Positions 6,635 through 15,069 are shown, counted from the stretch's first letter. The stretch: DNA of 54,628 bases from Elusimicrobiota bacterium (GCA_021730935.1 JAKFYJ010000038.1:1-54628); one strand, 5' to 3'. The notes: generated by a model not told the origin, from the sequence alone. Numbers and translations: made by a program.

Positions 6635-7768
6635 GTGACGGAGAGGGAAGAGCTTCAGCGCGAATATCTTGAGGGGGTCCGGGCGAGGGTTCGCACTCTG
6701 GAGTCTTTGAAAAAAGACATCGCCTCAAAGTTTCCGGAAGCGTTTGAAGAGGTTCGGCGGATCAGCCACAAGATCTCCGGGTCCGCCGGCGTCTTTGGAT
6801 TCCCGGAACTCTCCTCCCTGGCCGGCGCCGTGGAAAAATCTTCCGACGAAGAATTGCCGGGAAAACTGGAACAGATGTTGAAATCCCTCAAGGCCGCGAG
6901 CGAAGCTCCCGCAGTCCAATCCAGTCCCGAGCGCGACATGCTGAAAGCGAAGTTCGACGCCTTTCTTCTGACGGCGCTCCAGGCGGGGAAACCTTTTTCC
7001 GTGTGTTTCGTCCGTTATGAAATCCTGAGTCCGTCAATGAGCACCCAGGAGAATCTCGACGGCCTCGCGAATTATTTCAGGGAAGCTCTCCCGGCATTCC
7101 TGACCAAGAGCGATGTTGTCGGCCGTCTGGACGCGTCAAGTTTTCTGGCCCTCCTTCCTTATGCAGATCTGGCGCGGGCCGGAACCTTGATCGACAAACT
7201 GATCGACGATGTGATGAAAACCAGATTCGAGTCCGCAGGCGGGGCGTTTTTGGAAGTGAAGATTTCAGCGGGGCTCTGCGAAGTGAAAAAAGACATGACT
7301 TTTTCCCAGGCCATTGACCAGTCCTTTTCTCAGTCGGAACGCGCCGCCCGGTTGGGGGGCAACTGCGTGATGGGCTCTCACATTGCGGAAGGGTCTCAAA
7401 AATCCGTCAACATCCTCGTGGCCGACGACGATGAGATGATCACCTCTTTCGTTCAGCGCAGGCTGGACCAGCGCAAATATAAAATACTTACGGCCCCCGG
7501 AGGCGTCCAGGCCATGGACATCGCCAGCCGCGAGGAGATCGGCCTTTTTGTCCTCGACATCCAGATGCCCGGCATGAACGGTCTGGAAATCCTGGAGCGG
7601 ATACGCAAAATGCCCAAACATGCCAAGACGCCCGTTTTGATGCTCACCGCCCTCGGAAATGAAACAGACATTGAGCGCGCGTTTGCGGCCGGCGCCAACG
7701 ATTATCTCGTGAAACCCTTTTCTCCCGTCGAACTCCAGGCCAGGATCCGCCGTCTCATCGGCTCATGA
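6635..7768 (+). CDS. Hpt-degenerate GGDEF-receiver fusion protein
   Basis: The 377-residue product starts at GTG 6635. Residues about 1-88 form an Hpt helical bundle with His45 in SHKISGSAGVFGF. Residues about 105-248 have the fold pattern of a GGDEF domain, but the signature is replaced by RLDASSF (164-170), so cyclase activity is unlikely. Residues about 257-375 are a receiver with DDDE, phospho-Asp308 (FVLDIQMPGMNG) and VKPF. The combination makes it a phosphotransfer hub that can take phosphate on His45 and hold it on its own receiver. The degenerate GGDEF may bind GTP or a partner. It lies in the overlapping signalling operon and overlaps the HEAT protein gene by 4 bp. Confidence 0.85.
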   Translation: MTEREELQREYLEGVRARVRTLESLKKDIASKFPEAFEEVRRISHKISGSAGVFGFPELSSLAGAVEKSSDEELPGKLEQMLKSLKAASEAPAVQSSPERDMLKAKFDAFLLTALQAGKPFSVCFVRYEILSPSMSTQENLDGLANYFREALPAFLTKSDVVGRLDASSFLALLPYADLARAGTLIDKLIDDVMKTRFESAGGAFLEVKISAGLCEVKKDMTFSQAIDQSFSQSERAARLGGNCVMGSHIAEGSQKSVNILVADDDEMITSFVQRRLDQRKYKILTAPGGVQAMDIASREEIGLFVLDIQMPGMNGLEILERIRKMPKHAKTPVLMLTALGNETDIERAFAAGANDYLVKPFSPVELQARIRRLIGS

Positions 7769-8784
7769 TCGCGCTCGTCTTTGTGAGCGTGTTCCTTTTG
7801 GTCCTGGCTCTCGGGTTCATGGTCCTGGCGATCCTGCTCTGGCTTCAAAATGAGTTGGAATCCCGAAAACTCTCCGGCCTAAAATCCAAATGGCAGAACC
7901 CTCTTTTCGACTGGATCTCTGACAGCAAACGCAAGTCTGCAGTTCCCGTGCTCGTGAGCCCGGACCAGGTCCCCTATTTCGTGGATTACCTTCTGGAACT
8001 GACCCAAAGGTTTCACGGAAGCGCCATGGACGCTCTGCGGCTCGCCGCTGAACCTCACCTTAAAATTGTGGCCCAATCCGTCTCGTCCCGGGACCCCTAT
8101 ACCCGCGCGTGGGCCGTCCGGGTCCTTGGAATTTTCGGCCTTCCGAGATATGTGAACGCGCTCCGCAAAGGCCTGCGCGATTCCTCTCCCGTTATCCGCA
8201 TGATTTCTTTCCGCAGCCTGATTTTATTCGGCTATCTCGAATATTTGGACGAAATGGTTTCGAGCCTCTCGGGATTCTCCGAATGGAACCAGAATTTTCT
8301 GGCATCGCTTCTCTCCACGCTTGGGCCGCAGGTGGCCGACAATCTCCGTCAACATTTCGTGTCCCCTCAAACGCCCGTCCAGGTGAAATCCGTCCTGGCC
8401 GTGGCACTCCGCCAGCTCAATGACGCCAAGTCCGGGCCTCTCGCCGAGAAGGTTCTGCAAAAAACTTCCGACAGGGATTTGCTGATCTCCTGCCTGAGGT
8501 TGCTTCGTTCCTCCGGGACTTCGGAACAGTCCGACGCCGTTCGGCGGCTCTGCCTTTCAAACGATTTTGCGGTGCGCGCCCAGGCGATCAGGACCCTTGG
8601 AAGTTTGGGAAATTCAAACGACATCCCGCTCCTCAAACGCGCGATGGACGAAGGCAACAGCTGGCTCTCCTCTCACGCGGCATTTTCTCTCAAACAGATC
8701 GGCGCGCTCGGCGTGCTCGAAGCCGCGGCGTCCTCTCCCGGCCCGCAGAAAATTTTCGCCCTGCAGGCGCTTGCGGAAAAATGA
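7765..8784 (+). CDS. Membrane-anchored HEAT-repeat protein
   Basis: The 339-residue product has one N-terminal transmembrane segment (about 3-27, FVSVFLLVLALGFMVLAILLWL) followed by alpha-helical HEAT/PBS-lyase-type repeats. Repeat motifs include YTRAWAVRVLGIFG, SPVIRMISFRSLILFG, DFAVRAQAIRTLGSLG and SWLSSHAAFSLKQIG. Such repeats are protein-interaction scaffolds. Its ATG and its stop both overlap neighbours by 4 bp, and it sits directly before the GT2 synthase, so it is likely a partner or regulatory platform for that synthase (inference). Confidence 0.85.
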   Translation: MIALVFVSVFLLVLALGFMVLAILLWLQNELESRKLSGLKSKWQNPLFDWISDSKRKSAVPVLVSPDQVPYFVDYLLELTQRFHGSAMDALRLAAEPHLKIVAQSVSSRDPYTRAWAVRVLGIFGLPRYVNALRKGLRDSSPVIRMISFRSLILFGYLEYLDEMVSSLSGFSEWNQNFLASLLSTLGPQVADNLRQHFVSPQTPVQVKSVLAVALRQLNDAKSGPLAEKVLQKTSDRDLLISCLRLLRSSGTSEQSDAVRRLCLSNDFAVRAQAIRTLGSLGNSNDIPLLKRAMDEGNSWLSSHAAFSLKQIGALGVLEAAASSPGPQKIFALQALAEK

Positions 8785-10202
8785 TGTCCCGCTATTTTTT
8801 CATCGCCATCGGCTGGTACAACAACCTCGTCCTGGCTTATTTCACGGGGCTGAATCTTTCATATTTTTTTATGACGGTGCTGGCCATGTGGAAAATCCGC
8901 GACTATGCCCGCCTCCGGAAAACCATGGTGCTTGAAGAGCTCATCGGCCATGTGGTCTGGCCGCCCGTCACGCTCCTTGCCCCGGCTTATAACGAAGAGC
9001 AGACCTGCACGGACTCCATTCAGTCTCTCCTCACTCTGATCTATCCCGAATATGAAATCCTCTTTATCAACGACGGCTCAAAGGACAAAACCGTGGAACG
9101 CATGGTGACGTTCTTCGATATGAAAGAAACCATCCGCGCCCCCACCGCGCAGATCCCCTCCTCGGAGGTGAAAAAAATATACCGGAGCCGCAGATATCCC
9201 AACCTCTGGCTCATCGACAAGGCCAACGGGGGAAAAGCCGACGCCTTGAACTGCGGCATCAACTTTTGCCGGACCCCTCTTTTCAGCGCCATGGACGCAG
9301 ACAGCCTCCTTGAACGCGAAGCCCTGAAACGCATTGTCCACCCTTTCGTCGAAGACACCACCACCGTTTCCGTGGGCGGCATCATCCGCATCGCCAACGG
9401 CTGCAAGATTGAATCGGGCATTGTCACCGACGTCAAACTCCCCCAAAACTGGCTCCCCAAATTTCAGGTCCTGGAATATCTCCGCGCGTTCCTGGCCGGC
9501 CGGCTCGGGTGGTCTTTTCTGGACTCGGTACTCATCGTCTCCGGCGCGTTCGGCATTTTCAAGCGTTCCTCGGTGGTGAGCGTGGGAGGCTACCGCACCG
9601 ACACCGTGGGGGAAGACATGGAACTCATCATGCGTCTCCACCGCCACTGCCGCGATAAAAAAATTCCTTATCGCATCCTCTTCGTTCCCGATCCCGTCGC
9701 CTGGACGGAATGCCCCGAATCCATCACTGTGCTCAGCAAACAGAGAGACCGCTGGCAGAGGGGGCTCATCGAATCGCTCCTGAAAAACATCTCCATGCTC
9801 TTCAATCCGCGTTATGGCCGCATCGGACTTTTTGCCTATCCTTACTTTTTTTTCTTTGAGATGCTCGGCCCCGTCATCGAGCTTTTCGGATATGTTTCCT
9901 TCGCCGTCTGCTGGCATTACGGGCGGGTCGACATGCGGTTCACGATCGCGTTCCTGATGGTGGCCTTCGTTTTGGGCGTGGCGCTTTCGATCGCCGCCGT
10001 CAGCCTGGAAGAACTGTCGTTCCGCAGATACCCTCGTTTTAAAGACCTCCTCCAGCTTTTCGCCCTCGCCGTCATCGAAAACTTCGGATATCGCCAGCTC
10101 AACATTTTCTGGCGCGTCAAAGGCGTTTTCACCTATCTCTCCGGTTCCCACAGCTGGGGAAAAATGGAGCACAAAGGGTTCCACAAAGCTCACTCGGCTT
10201 GA
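8781..10202 (+). CDS. Membrane glycosyltransferase family 2, processive polysaccharide synthase type
   Basis: The 473-residue product has the full signature of processive inverting GT2 enzymes of PgaC/IcaA or BcsA type. It has a nucleotide-sugar fold (NDGSKD at 97-102), NGGKADALN (149-157), the DxD motif MDADS (172-174), the acceptor motif GED (277-279) and QRDRW (321-325). A hydrophobic N-terminus and several C-terminal membrane helices (about 345-440) form the pore. It would polymerise and export a sugar polymer, perhaps a GlcNAc-type matrix; the substrate cannot be read from sequence. No PilZ domain is seen. Co-transcription with kinases, the HEAT protein, a CsgG-family lipoprotein and a diguanylate cyclase suggests c-di-GMP- or phosphorelay-controlled matrix production. 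Confidence 0.9.
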   Translation: MMSRYFFIAIGWYNNLVLAYFTGLNLSYFFMTVLAMWKIRDYARLRKTMVLEELIGHVVWPPVTLLAPAYNEEQTCTDSIQSLLTLIYPEYEILFINDGSKDKTVERMVTFFDMKETIRAPTAQIPSSEVKKIYRSRRYPNLWLIDKANGGKADALNCGINFCRTPLFSAMDADSLLEREALKRIVHPFVEDTTTVSVGGIIRIANGCKIESGIVTDVKLPQNWLPKFQVLEYLRAFLAGRLGWSFLDSVLIVSGAFGIFKRSSVVSVGGYRTDTVGEDMELIMRLHRHCRDKKIPYRILFVPDPVAWTECPESITVLSKQRDRWQRGLIESLLKNISMLFNPRYGRIGLFAYPYFFFFEMLGPVIELFGYVSFAVCWHYGRVDMRFTIAFLMVAFVLGVALSIAAVSLEELSFRRYPRFKDLLQLFALAVIENFGYRQLNIFWRVKGVFTYLSGSHSWGKMEHKGFHKAHSA

Positions 10203-10251
10203 AAAATTCCCCGTTTCATGGTATTTTCTTGTGAAATAATGAATAATTATT

Positions 10252-10259
10252 ATTGTTAT
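10252..10259 (+). promoter_or_regulatory. AT-rich motif ATTGTTAT, site 1
   Basis: The motif lies in an AT-only tract just before, and overlapping, the ATG of the histidine kinase at 10258. The same core occurs upstream of the genes at 12140, 15209 and 26805 (minus). Confidence 0.35.
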
Positions 10260-12009
10260 GAATACTGTAAATAATATCATTACCGAAATCGAGTCCCGTT
10301 CTCAGCGGAACGCCCGGCGGTTCGCGTGGACATTGATCGCTTCCGTGTCCGGGGCTTTGGGAGTCCTCAAGCTTTTCGTTTACGTCCTTCCTTTGAAGTA
10401 TCCCGAATATACCCATGAGAAGATCCTCAGCCTGACTTTTCAGTTTTCCGTTTTTCTGTCTGCCGCCGTTTCGTGGCTCATCTGGCGGTTTTACAGGCGG
10501 GTGTCGAAATCATATGTCAATTCAACCGTCAAGCAGATCGTCATGGAAGAGGCGCTCAGGAACAAGGAACAGCTCGTGCGGCAGATCACCGAAAACATTG
10601 ACGAGGTTTTTTGGATGACGAGCGTCGAGAAAAACAGGATGGAATATGTCAGTTCGGCTTATGAGAAAATTTGGGGGCGTCCCTGCCATGAACTTTATCA
10701 GGACCCGACATCCTGGGCCGACGCCATCCATCCTGAAGACCGTGACCGCGTGCTGAAAGCCGCTGTTGAAAAGCAGGTCCGGGGAGATTACGATGAAGTT
10801 TATCGGATCAACCGGCCCGACGGGTTCATCCGCTGGATCCGCGACCGCGCTTATCCCATTAAAAACAGCAAGGGAGAAGTGACGCAGGTCACGGGCATCG
10901 CCAGAGACATCACCCGCCAGGTCAACACCGATTATCAGCTCAAGCTCTGGATGAAAGCCCTTGAAACCTCAGCCACTGGAAAGATCATCACCGACATTGC
11001 TGGAAAAATCCTCTGGGTGAACCCGGCCCTTTGCTCCATGACCGGATATGAGGAAGAAGAGCTGATCGGCAAGAGTGTGAAGATTCTGAAATCGGGACAG
11101 CACGATAAATTCTTCTATAGTCAGATGTGGCAGACCGTGCTCTCCGGCAGGGTGTGGCGGGGGGAAATTATCAACCGAAGAAAAGACGGACGTCTTTATC
11201 CTGAGGAGATGACCATCACTCCCGTGAGGGCGGAGGACCGGGAAATCACTCACTTCATCGCGGTCAAGCAGGATATCTCCGGACGAAAGAAGGACGAAGC
11301 GGAAAAACACGACCTCCTCCTCAAACTTTTTCAGACGGAAAAGATGGCATCCGTGGGACAGCTGACGAGCGGAGTGGCCCATGAGCTCAACAACCCCCTC
11401 ACCGCGGTGGTCGGGTTGGTGGATCTGCTCCTTGAAGACGCCAAGGATCCGGAGGTCAAGGCGGACCTCAAAACCATCAAGGAACAGTCGGTCCGGTGCA
11501 GCAAGATCGTCCTCAGCCTGCTCCAGTTCGCGCGCCAGCATAAACCCCAAAAGATGCCCGTGGACGTCAACGACATCCTTGAAAAATCTTTTTCTCTTGT
11601 GAGTTATACGGCCAAAACGTCTTCGATTTCCCTCCATAAGGAACTCGATCCAGGTCTTCCTCATATTGTCGCGGATCCCAATCAGCTTCAGCAGGTTTTC
11701 CTGAATCTCATCACGAACGCCAGCCATGCGGTCCAGGAATCTCCAAGCCCGGATTTGACGCTCAAGACAGAAAAGGTCGGGGACAAGGTACTCATTCATG
11801 TGTCGGACAATGGGGTCGGCATCCCCCCGGAATCCCTGAGAAAGATTTTTGACCCATTCTATACGACAAAAGAACCCGGCAAGGGCACGGGTTTGGGGCT
11901 TTCCATCTGCCACAGCATCGTCCAGGAGCATTCCGGAGACATTCAAGTCAGGAGTGAGCCTGGCAAGGGGACCACTTTTACGGTTGAACTCCCGATTCAA
12001 AAAAGCTAA
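10258..12009 (+). CDS. Membrane sensor histidine kinase (2 TM-PAS-PAS-HisKA-HATPase)
   Basis: The 583-residue product has two N-terminal membrane helices (about 23-46 and 59-79) with only a short loop between them. PAS1 (about 104-222) and PAS2 (about 229-343) follow, each ending in a PAC-like strand. HisKA has His375 in SGVAHELNNPLTAVVG, and an NtrB-like HATPase has NLITNASHAV, DNGVGIPP and GTGLGLS. There is no receiver, so it must signal to a separate protein; the HTH-receiver regulator 130 bp downstream is the obvious candidate. No Shine-Dalgarno precedes the ATG, and the AT-rich motif overlaps it. Either the mRNA is nearly leaderless or the true start differs. Confidence 0.9.
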   Translation: MNTVNNIITEIESRSQRNARRFAWTLIASVSGALGVLKLFVYVLPLKYPEYTHEKILSLTFQFSVFLSAAVSWLIWRFYRRVSKSYVNSTVKQIVMEEALRNKEQLVRQITENIDEVFWMTSVEKNRMEYVSSAYEKIWGRPCHELYQDPTSWADAIHPEDRDRVLKAAVEKQVRGDYDEVYRINRPDGFIRWIRDRAYPIKNSKGEVTQVTGIARDITRQVNTDYQLKLWMKALETSATGKIITDIAGKILWVNPALCSMTGYEEEELIGKSVKILKSGQHDKFFYSQMWQTVLSGRVWRGEIINRRKDGRLYPEEMTITPVRAEDREITHFIAVKQDISGRKKDEAEKHDLLLKLFQTEKMASVGQLTSGVAHELNNPLTAVVGLVDLLLEDAKDPEVKADLKTIKEQSVRCSKIVLSLLQFARQHKPQKMPVDVNDILEKSFSLVSYTAKTSSISLHKELDPGLPHIVADPNQLQQVFLNLITNASHAVQESPSPDLTLKTEKVGDKVLIHVSDNGVGIPPESLRKIFDPFYTTKEPGKGTGLGLSICHSIVQEHSGDIQVRSEPGKGTTFTVELPIQKS

Positions 12010-12046
12010 TTAAAAGGTATTTTCAATGTATTTTTGCCCGAGGGGC

Positions 12047-12075
12047 TTGACAGGGACTGGTTTTCCTGTTATCTA
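12047..12075 (+). promoter_or_regulatory. Promoter for the HTH-receiver regulator gene
   Basis: TTGACA (12047-12052), 17 bp, TATCTA (12070-12075) with an extended TG in CCTGTTATCTA, similar to the promoters at 4244 and 45014. The motif pair at 12079-12104 lies over the predicted start site. Confidence 0.55.
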
Positions 12076-12078
12076 ATA

Positions 12079-12104
12079 ATTACAATAATTATAAATGTTA
12101 CAAT
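12079..12104 (+). promoter_or_regulatory. AT-rich motif pair (ATTACAAT and GTTACAAT), site 2
   Basis: ATTACAAT at 12079-12086 and GTTACAAT at 12097-12104 are direct repeats 18 bp apart, immediately downstream of the -10. The position would suit repression or autoregulation by the encoded HTH protein (inference). Confidence 0.4.
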
Positions 12105-12139
12105 ACTGATAAATCCGGTTAAAATTATTAAGGAGATTC

Positions 12140-12736
12140 ATGAGCGCAACCGTCCTTCAGCCTTTAACGACCCTTGAAGTCAGCCGCCACCTTAATGTGG
12201 ATTTGAGCACGGTGATCAATTGGTGCAATCAGGGGAAAATTCGATCTTTCCGGACGCCGGGTGGGCACAGGCGGGTTGAAATCAAAGATTTCATCAACTT
12301 TATATCTGTGTATCGGTTTCCGGTCCCCAAAGAATTTGAGTCCCTTGTTCCGAGGGGGGATCTCCGCATCCTCATTGTGGACGACGAAGAGCCTGTCCGG
12401 AAGTTTTTGATCAAGGCCATCATCCGGCATCTGCCTCAGGCCCAAATTTATGATGCGCGCGACGGGTTTGAAGCCGGGATGCTGCTCCTTGACGTTCATC
12501 CTCATCTGGTCGTGCTCGATCTCATGTTGCCCGGCATCGACGGTTTCCGGGTCTGTTCCAACATCCGCAGGGACGGCCGCTTCATCAACACGAAAATCCT
12601 CGCCATTTCCGGGCAAAGCACGCAGGAAAACAAAGACAAAATCATGAAGGCGGGCGCCGACGGGTTCTTGGCCAAGCCGTTCGATGTGGCGCATCTTATA
12701 GAGGAAGTGAGTCAGCTTATAGCCGTCAAAATCTGA
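12140..12736 (+). CDS. HTH (MerR/BldC/excisionase-type)-receiver transcription regulator
   Basis: The 198-residue product has an N-terminal winged helix-turn-helix (about 8-58) with the MerR/BldC/excisionase signature LEVSRHLNVDLSTVINW and TPGGHRR (39-45). A receiver (about 75-195) has DDE, phospho-Asp127 in VVLDLMLPGIDG and AKPF. Most DNA-binding response regulators carry the receiver first; here the order is reversed. The Shine-Dalgarno is good (AAGGAG) before the ATG. A paralogue with the same layout lies at 25744. It probably receives phosphate from one of the neighbouring kinases and may bind the AT-rich motif found in its own promoter. Confidence 0.9.
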   Translation: MSATVLQPLTTLEVSRHLNVDLSTVINWCNQGKIRSFRTPGGHRRVEIKDFINFISVYRFPVPKEFESLVPRGDLRILIVDDEEPVRKFLIKAIIRHLPQAQIYDARDGFEAGMLLLDVHPHLVVLDLMLPGIDGFRVCSNIRRDGRFINTKILAISGQSTQENKDKIMKAGADGFLAKPFDVAHLIEEVSQLIAVKI

Positions 12737-12765
12737 TTCGATCATTGGTGTTCGGGGGGATTCCG

Positions 12766-13155
12766 ATGTTTGACAGCAAAAAGACGAGAGTGGTCGTGGT
12801 GGACGACGACGCGGAAGTTTTGAGGACTCTGAAGAAGATCCTCCTCCGCAGGCGTTATGAAATTTTTGCTTTTGATTCACCCATCGCCGCGCTGGAGCAC
12901 CTCCGCAAGGAAAAAGCCGACCTCATCTTGTCCGACATGAAAATGCCCCAGATGGACGGACTCCAGTTCCTTATCCAGGCAAAGACGCTTCAGCCGACAA
13001 CTCCCTTCATCCTCATCACGGGATATGCGACCATCGACACCGCCGTGTCAGCCATCCAGTGGGGAGCGTTCGACTATCTCCGAAAACCTTTTGAGGTGAA
13101 GAAAATATATGAAGTGATCGACCTCGCATTGAAACAGGAAGGTTCAGCGTCATGA
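12766..13155 (+). CDS. Response regulator, receiver only (NtrC-type receiver)
   Basis: A 129-residue receiver. It has VVVDDDAEV, phospho-Asp in LILSDMKMPQMDG, the Thr of ILITGYA and RKPF. The segment ITGYATIDTAVSAIQWGAFDYL is NtrC-like, but no AAA+ or HTH output domain follows. I chose ATG 12766 (GGGGGGA 5 nt upstream) over an in-frame TTG at 12745. The stop overlaps the start of the CsgG-family gene. It is a probable phosphorelay intermediate. Confidence 0.88.
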   Translation: MFDSKKTRVVVVDDDAEVLRTLKKILLRRRYEIFAFDSPIAALEHLRKEKADLILSDMKMPQMDGLQFLIQAKTLQPTTPFILITGYATIDTAVSAIQWGAFDYLRKPFEVKKIYEVIDLALKQEGSAS

Positions 13156-13895
13156 TGCCGGCCTGGATGCGGGAATCTTCTCTCCGGTGGTACCGCAAAA
13201 TGCCGATGGTAAAAGCACTTGGGCCTTATCAATGGATCATCCCTGCGGCACTTCATTATTCCACCCGTGCCATTTACGGGGTGTTCTTCGCCGCGATCGG
13301 GACTTCCGGATGCGCCGCCAAGCGGGCGCTCGTCCCTCAGGTCCCCCTTCATTTCCCAACGCACCGCATCGCCGTCCTGCCCTTTGATTCCCGCAATCCT
13401 TACATTTCAGGCGCCGCTCTGAGCGACTGTTTCGTGGTCCGCATTCTTCAGCAGATTCCGGGCCTCCAGGTGATAGAGAGGCGGGACCTCATGAAGATCC
13501 TTGAGGAGCAGAAGCTGACGCTTTCCGGGATCGTCCGTCCCGATAAATTCGGGAAGCTCGGCATGCTTTTGGGGGTGGACGCGATCCTGGTGGGCGCAGT
13601 GGAAACCCTGGAGGCCATCCACAGCGTGCGAGGCAGCATCGCCGTCACCCTCAAGCTGATTGAAGTTTCGACGGGGAAAATTCTTTGGGCCGACCGCCAG
13701 ACGATTTCCCATTCGTCGTGGTCTGCGGAAGACATTGAAGTGATCGCTTCCGTCCTGCTCGAAAAATCAGCCGAGAAGTCTGTCCGGAACATGGGGCGGG
13801 CAGAAATATCGTCCCGGTTCACGCCCCGGGACGCGGGTGCTGATCCGGAGTTCCTCAAAGAAGCCCGGCTCAGCGCTCCAAAGGAGTTTCAATGA
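13152..13895 (+). CDS. CsgG-family lipoprotein (curli assembly/transport-like)
   Basis: The 247-residue product has a long N-terminus with a hydrophobic stretch ending in TSGC (Cys about 54), a plausible though atypical lipobox; the true start may be an internal Met (16 or 19). From about 72 onwards it matches the CsgG family closely: RIAVLPFDS, a helix (SDCFVVRILQQIPGLQVIER), DLMKILEEQKL, LLGVDAILVGAV and LIEVSTGKILWA. Family members are outer-membrane lipoproteins; full-length CsgG forms a secretion pore, and shorter relatives often act in envelope assembly. It sits inside a run of receiver genes, overlapping both neighbours by 4 bp, which ties envelope assembly to the signalling cluster. 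It is the second CsgG-like gene in the window and closer to the family core than the one at 973-2100. Confidence 0.82.
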   Translation: MMPAWMRESSLRWYRKMPMVKALGPYQWIIPAALHYSTRAIYGVFFAAIGTSGCAAKRALVPQVPLHFPTHRIAVLPFDSRNPYISGAALSDCFVVRILQQIPGLQVIERRDLMKILEEQKLTLSGIVRPDKFGKLGMLLGVDAILVGAVETLEAIHSVRGSIAVTLKLIEVSTGKILWADRQTISHSSWSAEDIEVIASVLLEKSAEKSVRNMGRAEISSRFTPRDAGADPEFLKEARLSAPKEFQ

Positions 13896-14848
13896 AAAAT
13901 TCGCCGACCGTTTTGATTGTGGATGACGAGCAGGAAATCTGCAGCGTCATTCAGCGATATCTGACCCGCCAGGGATATCAGCCGATTTTGGCCAACACCG
14001 GGGTGGAAGCCCTCGGCAAAGCCAAGGTCCAGAAACCTGATGTGATCCTGCTCGACATCAACATGCCTGAGATGGACGGCTTGTCCGTCTGCAGGAAGCT
14101 TCGGGAAGATCCCGTCACTCGCCTGACCCCGGTCCTCATGCTCACTTCGCGCGCCTCTGTCGCGGACCGCATCAACGGCTTGAATCAGGGCGCGGACGAT
14201 TATCTGCCCAAACCCTTTGAACTTGCGGAGCTGAACGCCCGCATCGACGTGCTCCTTCGCAGGAGCGAGCGCATGGTGTCCGTCAATCCATTGACTCATT
14301 TGCCCGGGAACCCCAGCATCGACGAAGAAATCGCCCTCCGGATCAAGTCCGGCAGGAAGTTTTCTGTGGCGTATCTGGATGTCGACAACTTCAAGCCGTA
14401 TAACGACATCTATGGGTTTCATCAGGGAGACCTCCTCATCGTCTGGCTGGCCAAGATGATTCAGGAACAAATTTATAAGATGCCGGGAGGGTTTGCGGAA
14501 AATTCTTATTTTCTTGGGCATGTCGGCGGAGACGATTTCATCGTGGTGGGGGACCTTGAACCGATGGCGGACCTCGCTCAGAGGATTGCGGACGATTTCG
14601 ACGGCAACCGGGGGCTCTGGTACAACTGGTGGCACGCGCACAAAGGATATGTCGTGACGAAAGACCGGATGGACCGAGAAAATAAATTTCCTCTCATGAC
14701 AGTGTCCGTCGCCGTCTGCACCAACGAACAGCGTTCCATTTCCCACATCGGCGAAGTTTCACAAATTCTTTCGGAGCTCAAAAAGTTTGCGAAGTCCCGA
14801 AACGATAAATCAAAAAGTGTCGTTATGTTTGATCGGAGGAAAGGATAA
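13892..14848 (+). CDS. Receiver-GGDEF diguanylate cyclase (PleD/WspR-type)
   Basis: The 318-residue product has a receiver (about 5-122) with DDE, phospho-Asp55 in VILLDINMPEMDG and PKPF. A GGDEF domain (about 132-315) follows with DVDNFKPYND and GGDDF at 212-216, an accepted active variant. No RxxD inhibitory site precedes GGDDF, so product feedback is not expected. It should make c-di-GMP from two GTP when phosphorylated. As the last gene of the operon that includes the polysaccharide synthase and a CsgG lipoprotein, it is the natural output of the phosphorelay. Shine-Dalgarno AAAGGAG lies just upstream, within the preceding gene. Confidence 0.9.
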   Translation: MKNSPTVLIVDDEQEICSVIQRYLTRQGYQPILANTGVEALGKAKVQKPDVILLDINMPEMDGLSVCRKLREDPVTRLTPVLMLTSRASVADRINGLNQGADDYLPKPFELAELNARIDVLLRRSERMVSVNPLTHLPGNPSIDEEIALRIKSGRKFSVAYLDVDNFKPYNDIYGFHQGDLLIVWLAKMIQEQIYKMPGGFAENSYFLGHVGGDDFIVVGDLEPMADLAQRIADDFDGNRGLWYNWWHAHKGYVVTKDRMDRENKFPLMTVSVAVCTNEQRSISHIGEVSQILSELKKFAKSRNDKSKSVVMFDRRKG

Positions 14849-14861
14849 TCGCTCGCCCCGT

Positions 14862-14890
14862 TTGCCAAAGCTCCTCTTAAATTGTAAAAT
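14862..14890 (+). promoter_or_regulatory. tRNA promoter
   Basis: TTGCCA (14862-14867), exactly 17 bp, TAAAAT (14885-14890); the predicted start is about 28 nt before the tRNA. Confidence 0.6.
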
Positions 14891-14924
14891 CCCATTTCCC
14901 TCAAAGCTCCTCGAAGGTTTTTTG

Positions 14925-15000
14925 GGGCTCGTAGCTCAGCTGGCAGAGTGCTCCCTTGACATGGGAGAGGTCTCCGGTTCAATCCCGGACGAGCCCACCA
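14925..15000 (+). tRNA. tRNA-Val (anticodon GAC)
   Basis: A full cloverleaf can be drawn. The acceptor GGGCTCG pairs with CGAGCCC; the D arm is GCTC/GAGT; the anticodon stem CTCCC/GGGAG carries loop TTGACAT (anticodon GAC); the T arm is TCCGG/CCGGA with TTCAATC. Discriminator A and CCA are encoded. It is a stand-alone gene with its own promoter and terminator. Confidence 0.96.
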
Positions 15001-15039
15001 CATTTTTAAATATCACTTTATCGCTTTCCTCGCCTCTCT

Positions 15040-15069
15040 GCGGATGGATCCTCCGTCCGCCGGTTTTTT
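15040..15069 (+). terminator. Intrinsic terminator after tRNA-Val
   Basis: GCGGATGGA (15040-15048) pairs with TCCGTCCGC (15052-15060), a 9-bp stem with one G-U, followed by CGG and six T (15064-15069). Confidence 0.75.

Noticed and set aside
9078-10280. 400-codon open frame on the minus strand over the GT2 gene
   Set aside because: The plus frame has full GT2 motifs; the antisense frame is low-complexity (His/Glu/Asp/Phe-rich) and typical of mirror frames in GC-moderate genes.
10969-12000. 343-codon minus-strand frame over the histidine kinase
   Set aside because: The kinase motifs on the plus strand are intact; the reverse frame shows no family features.
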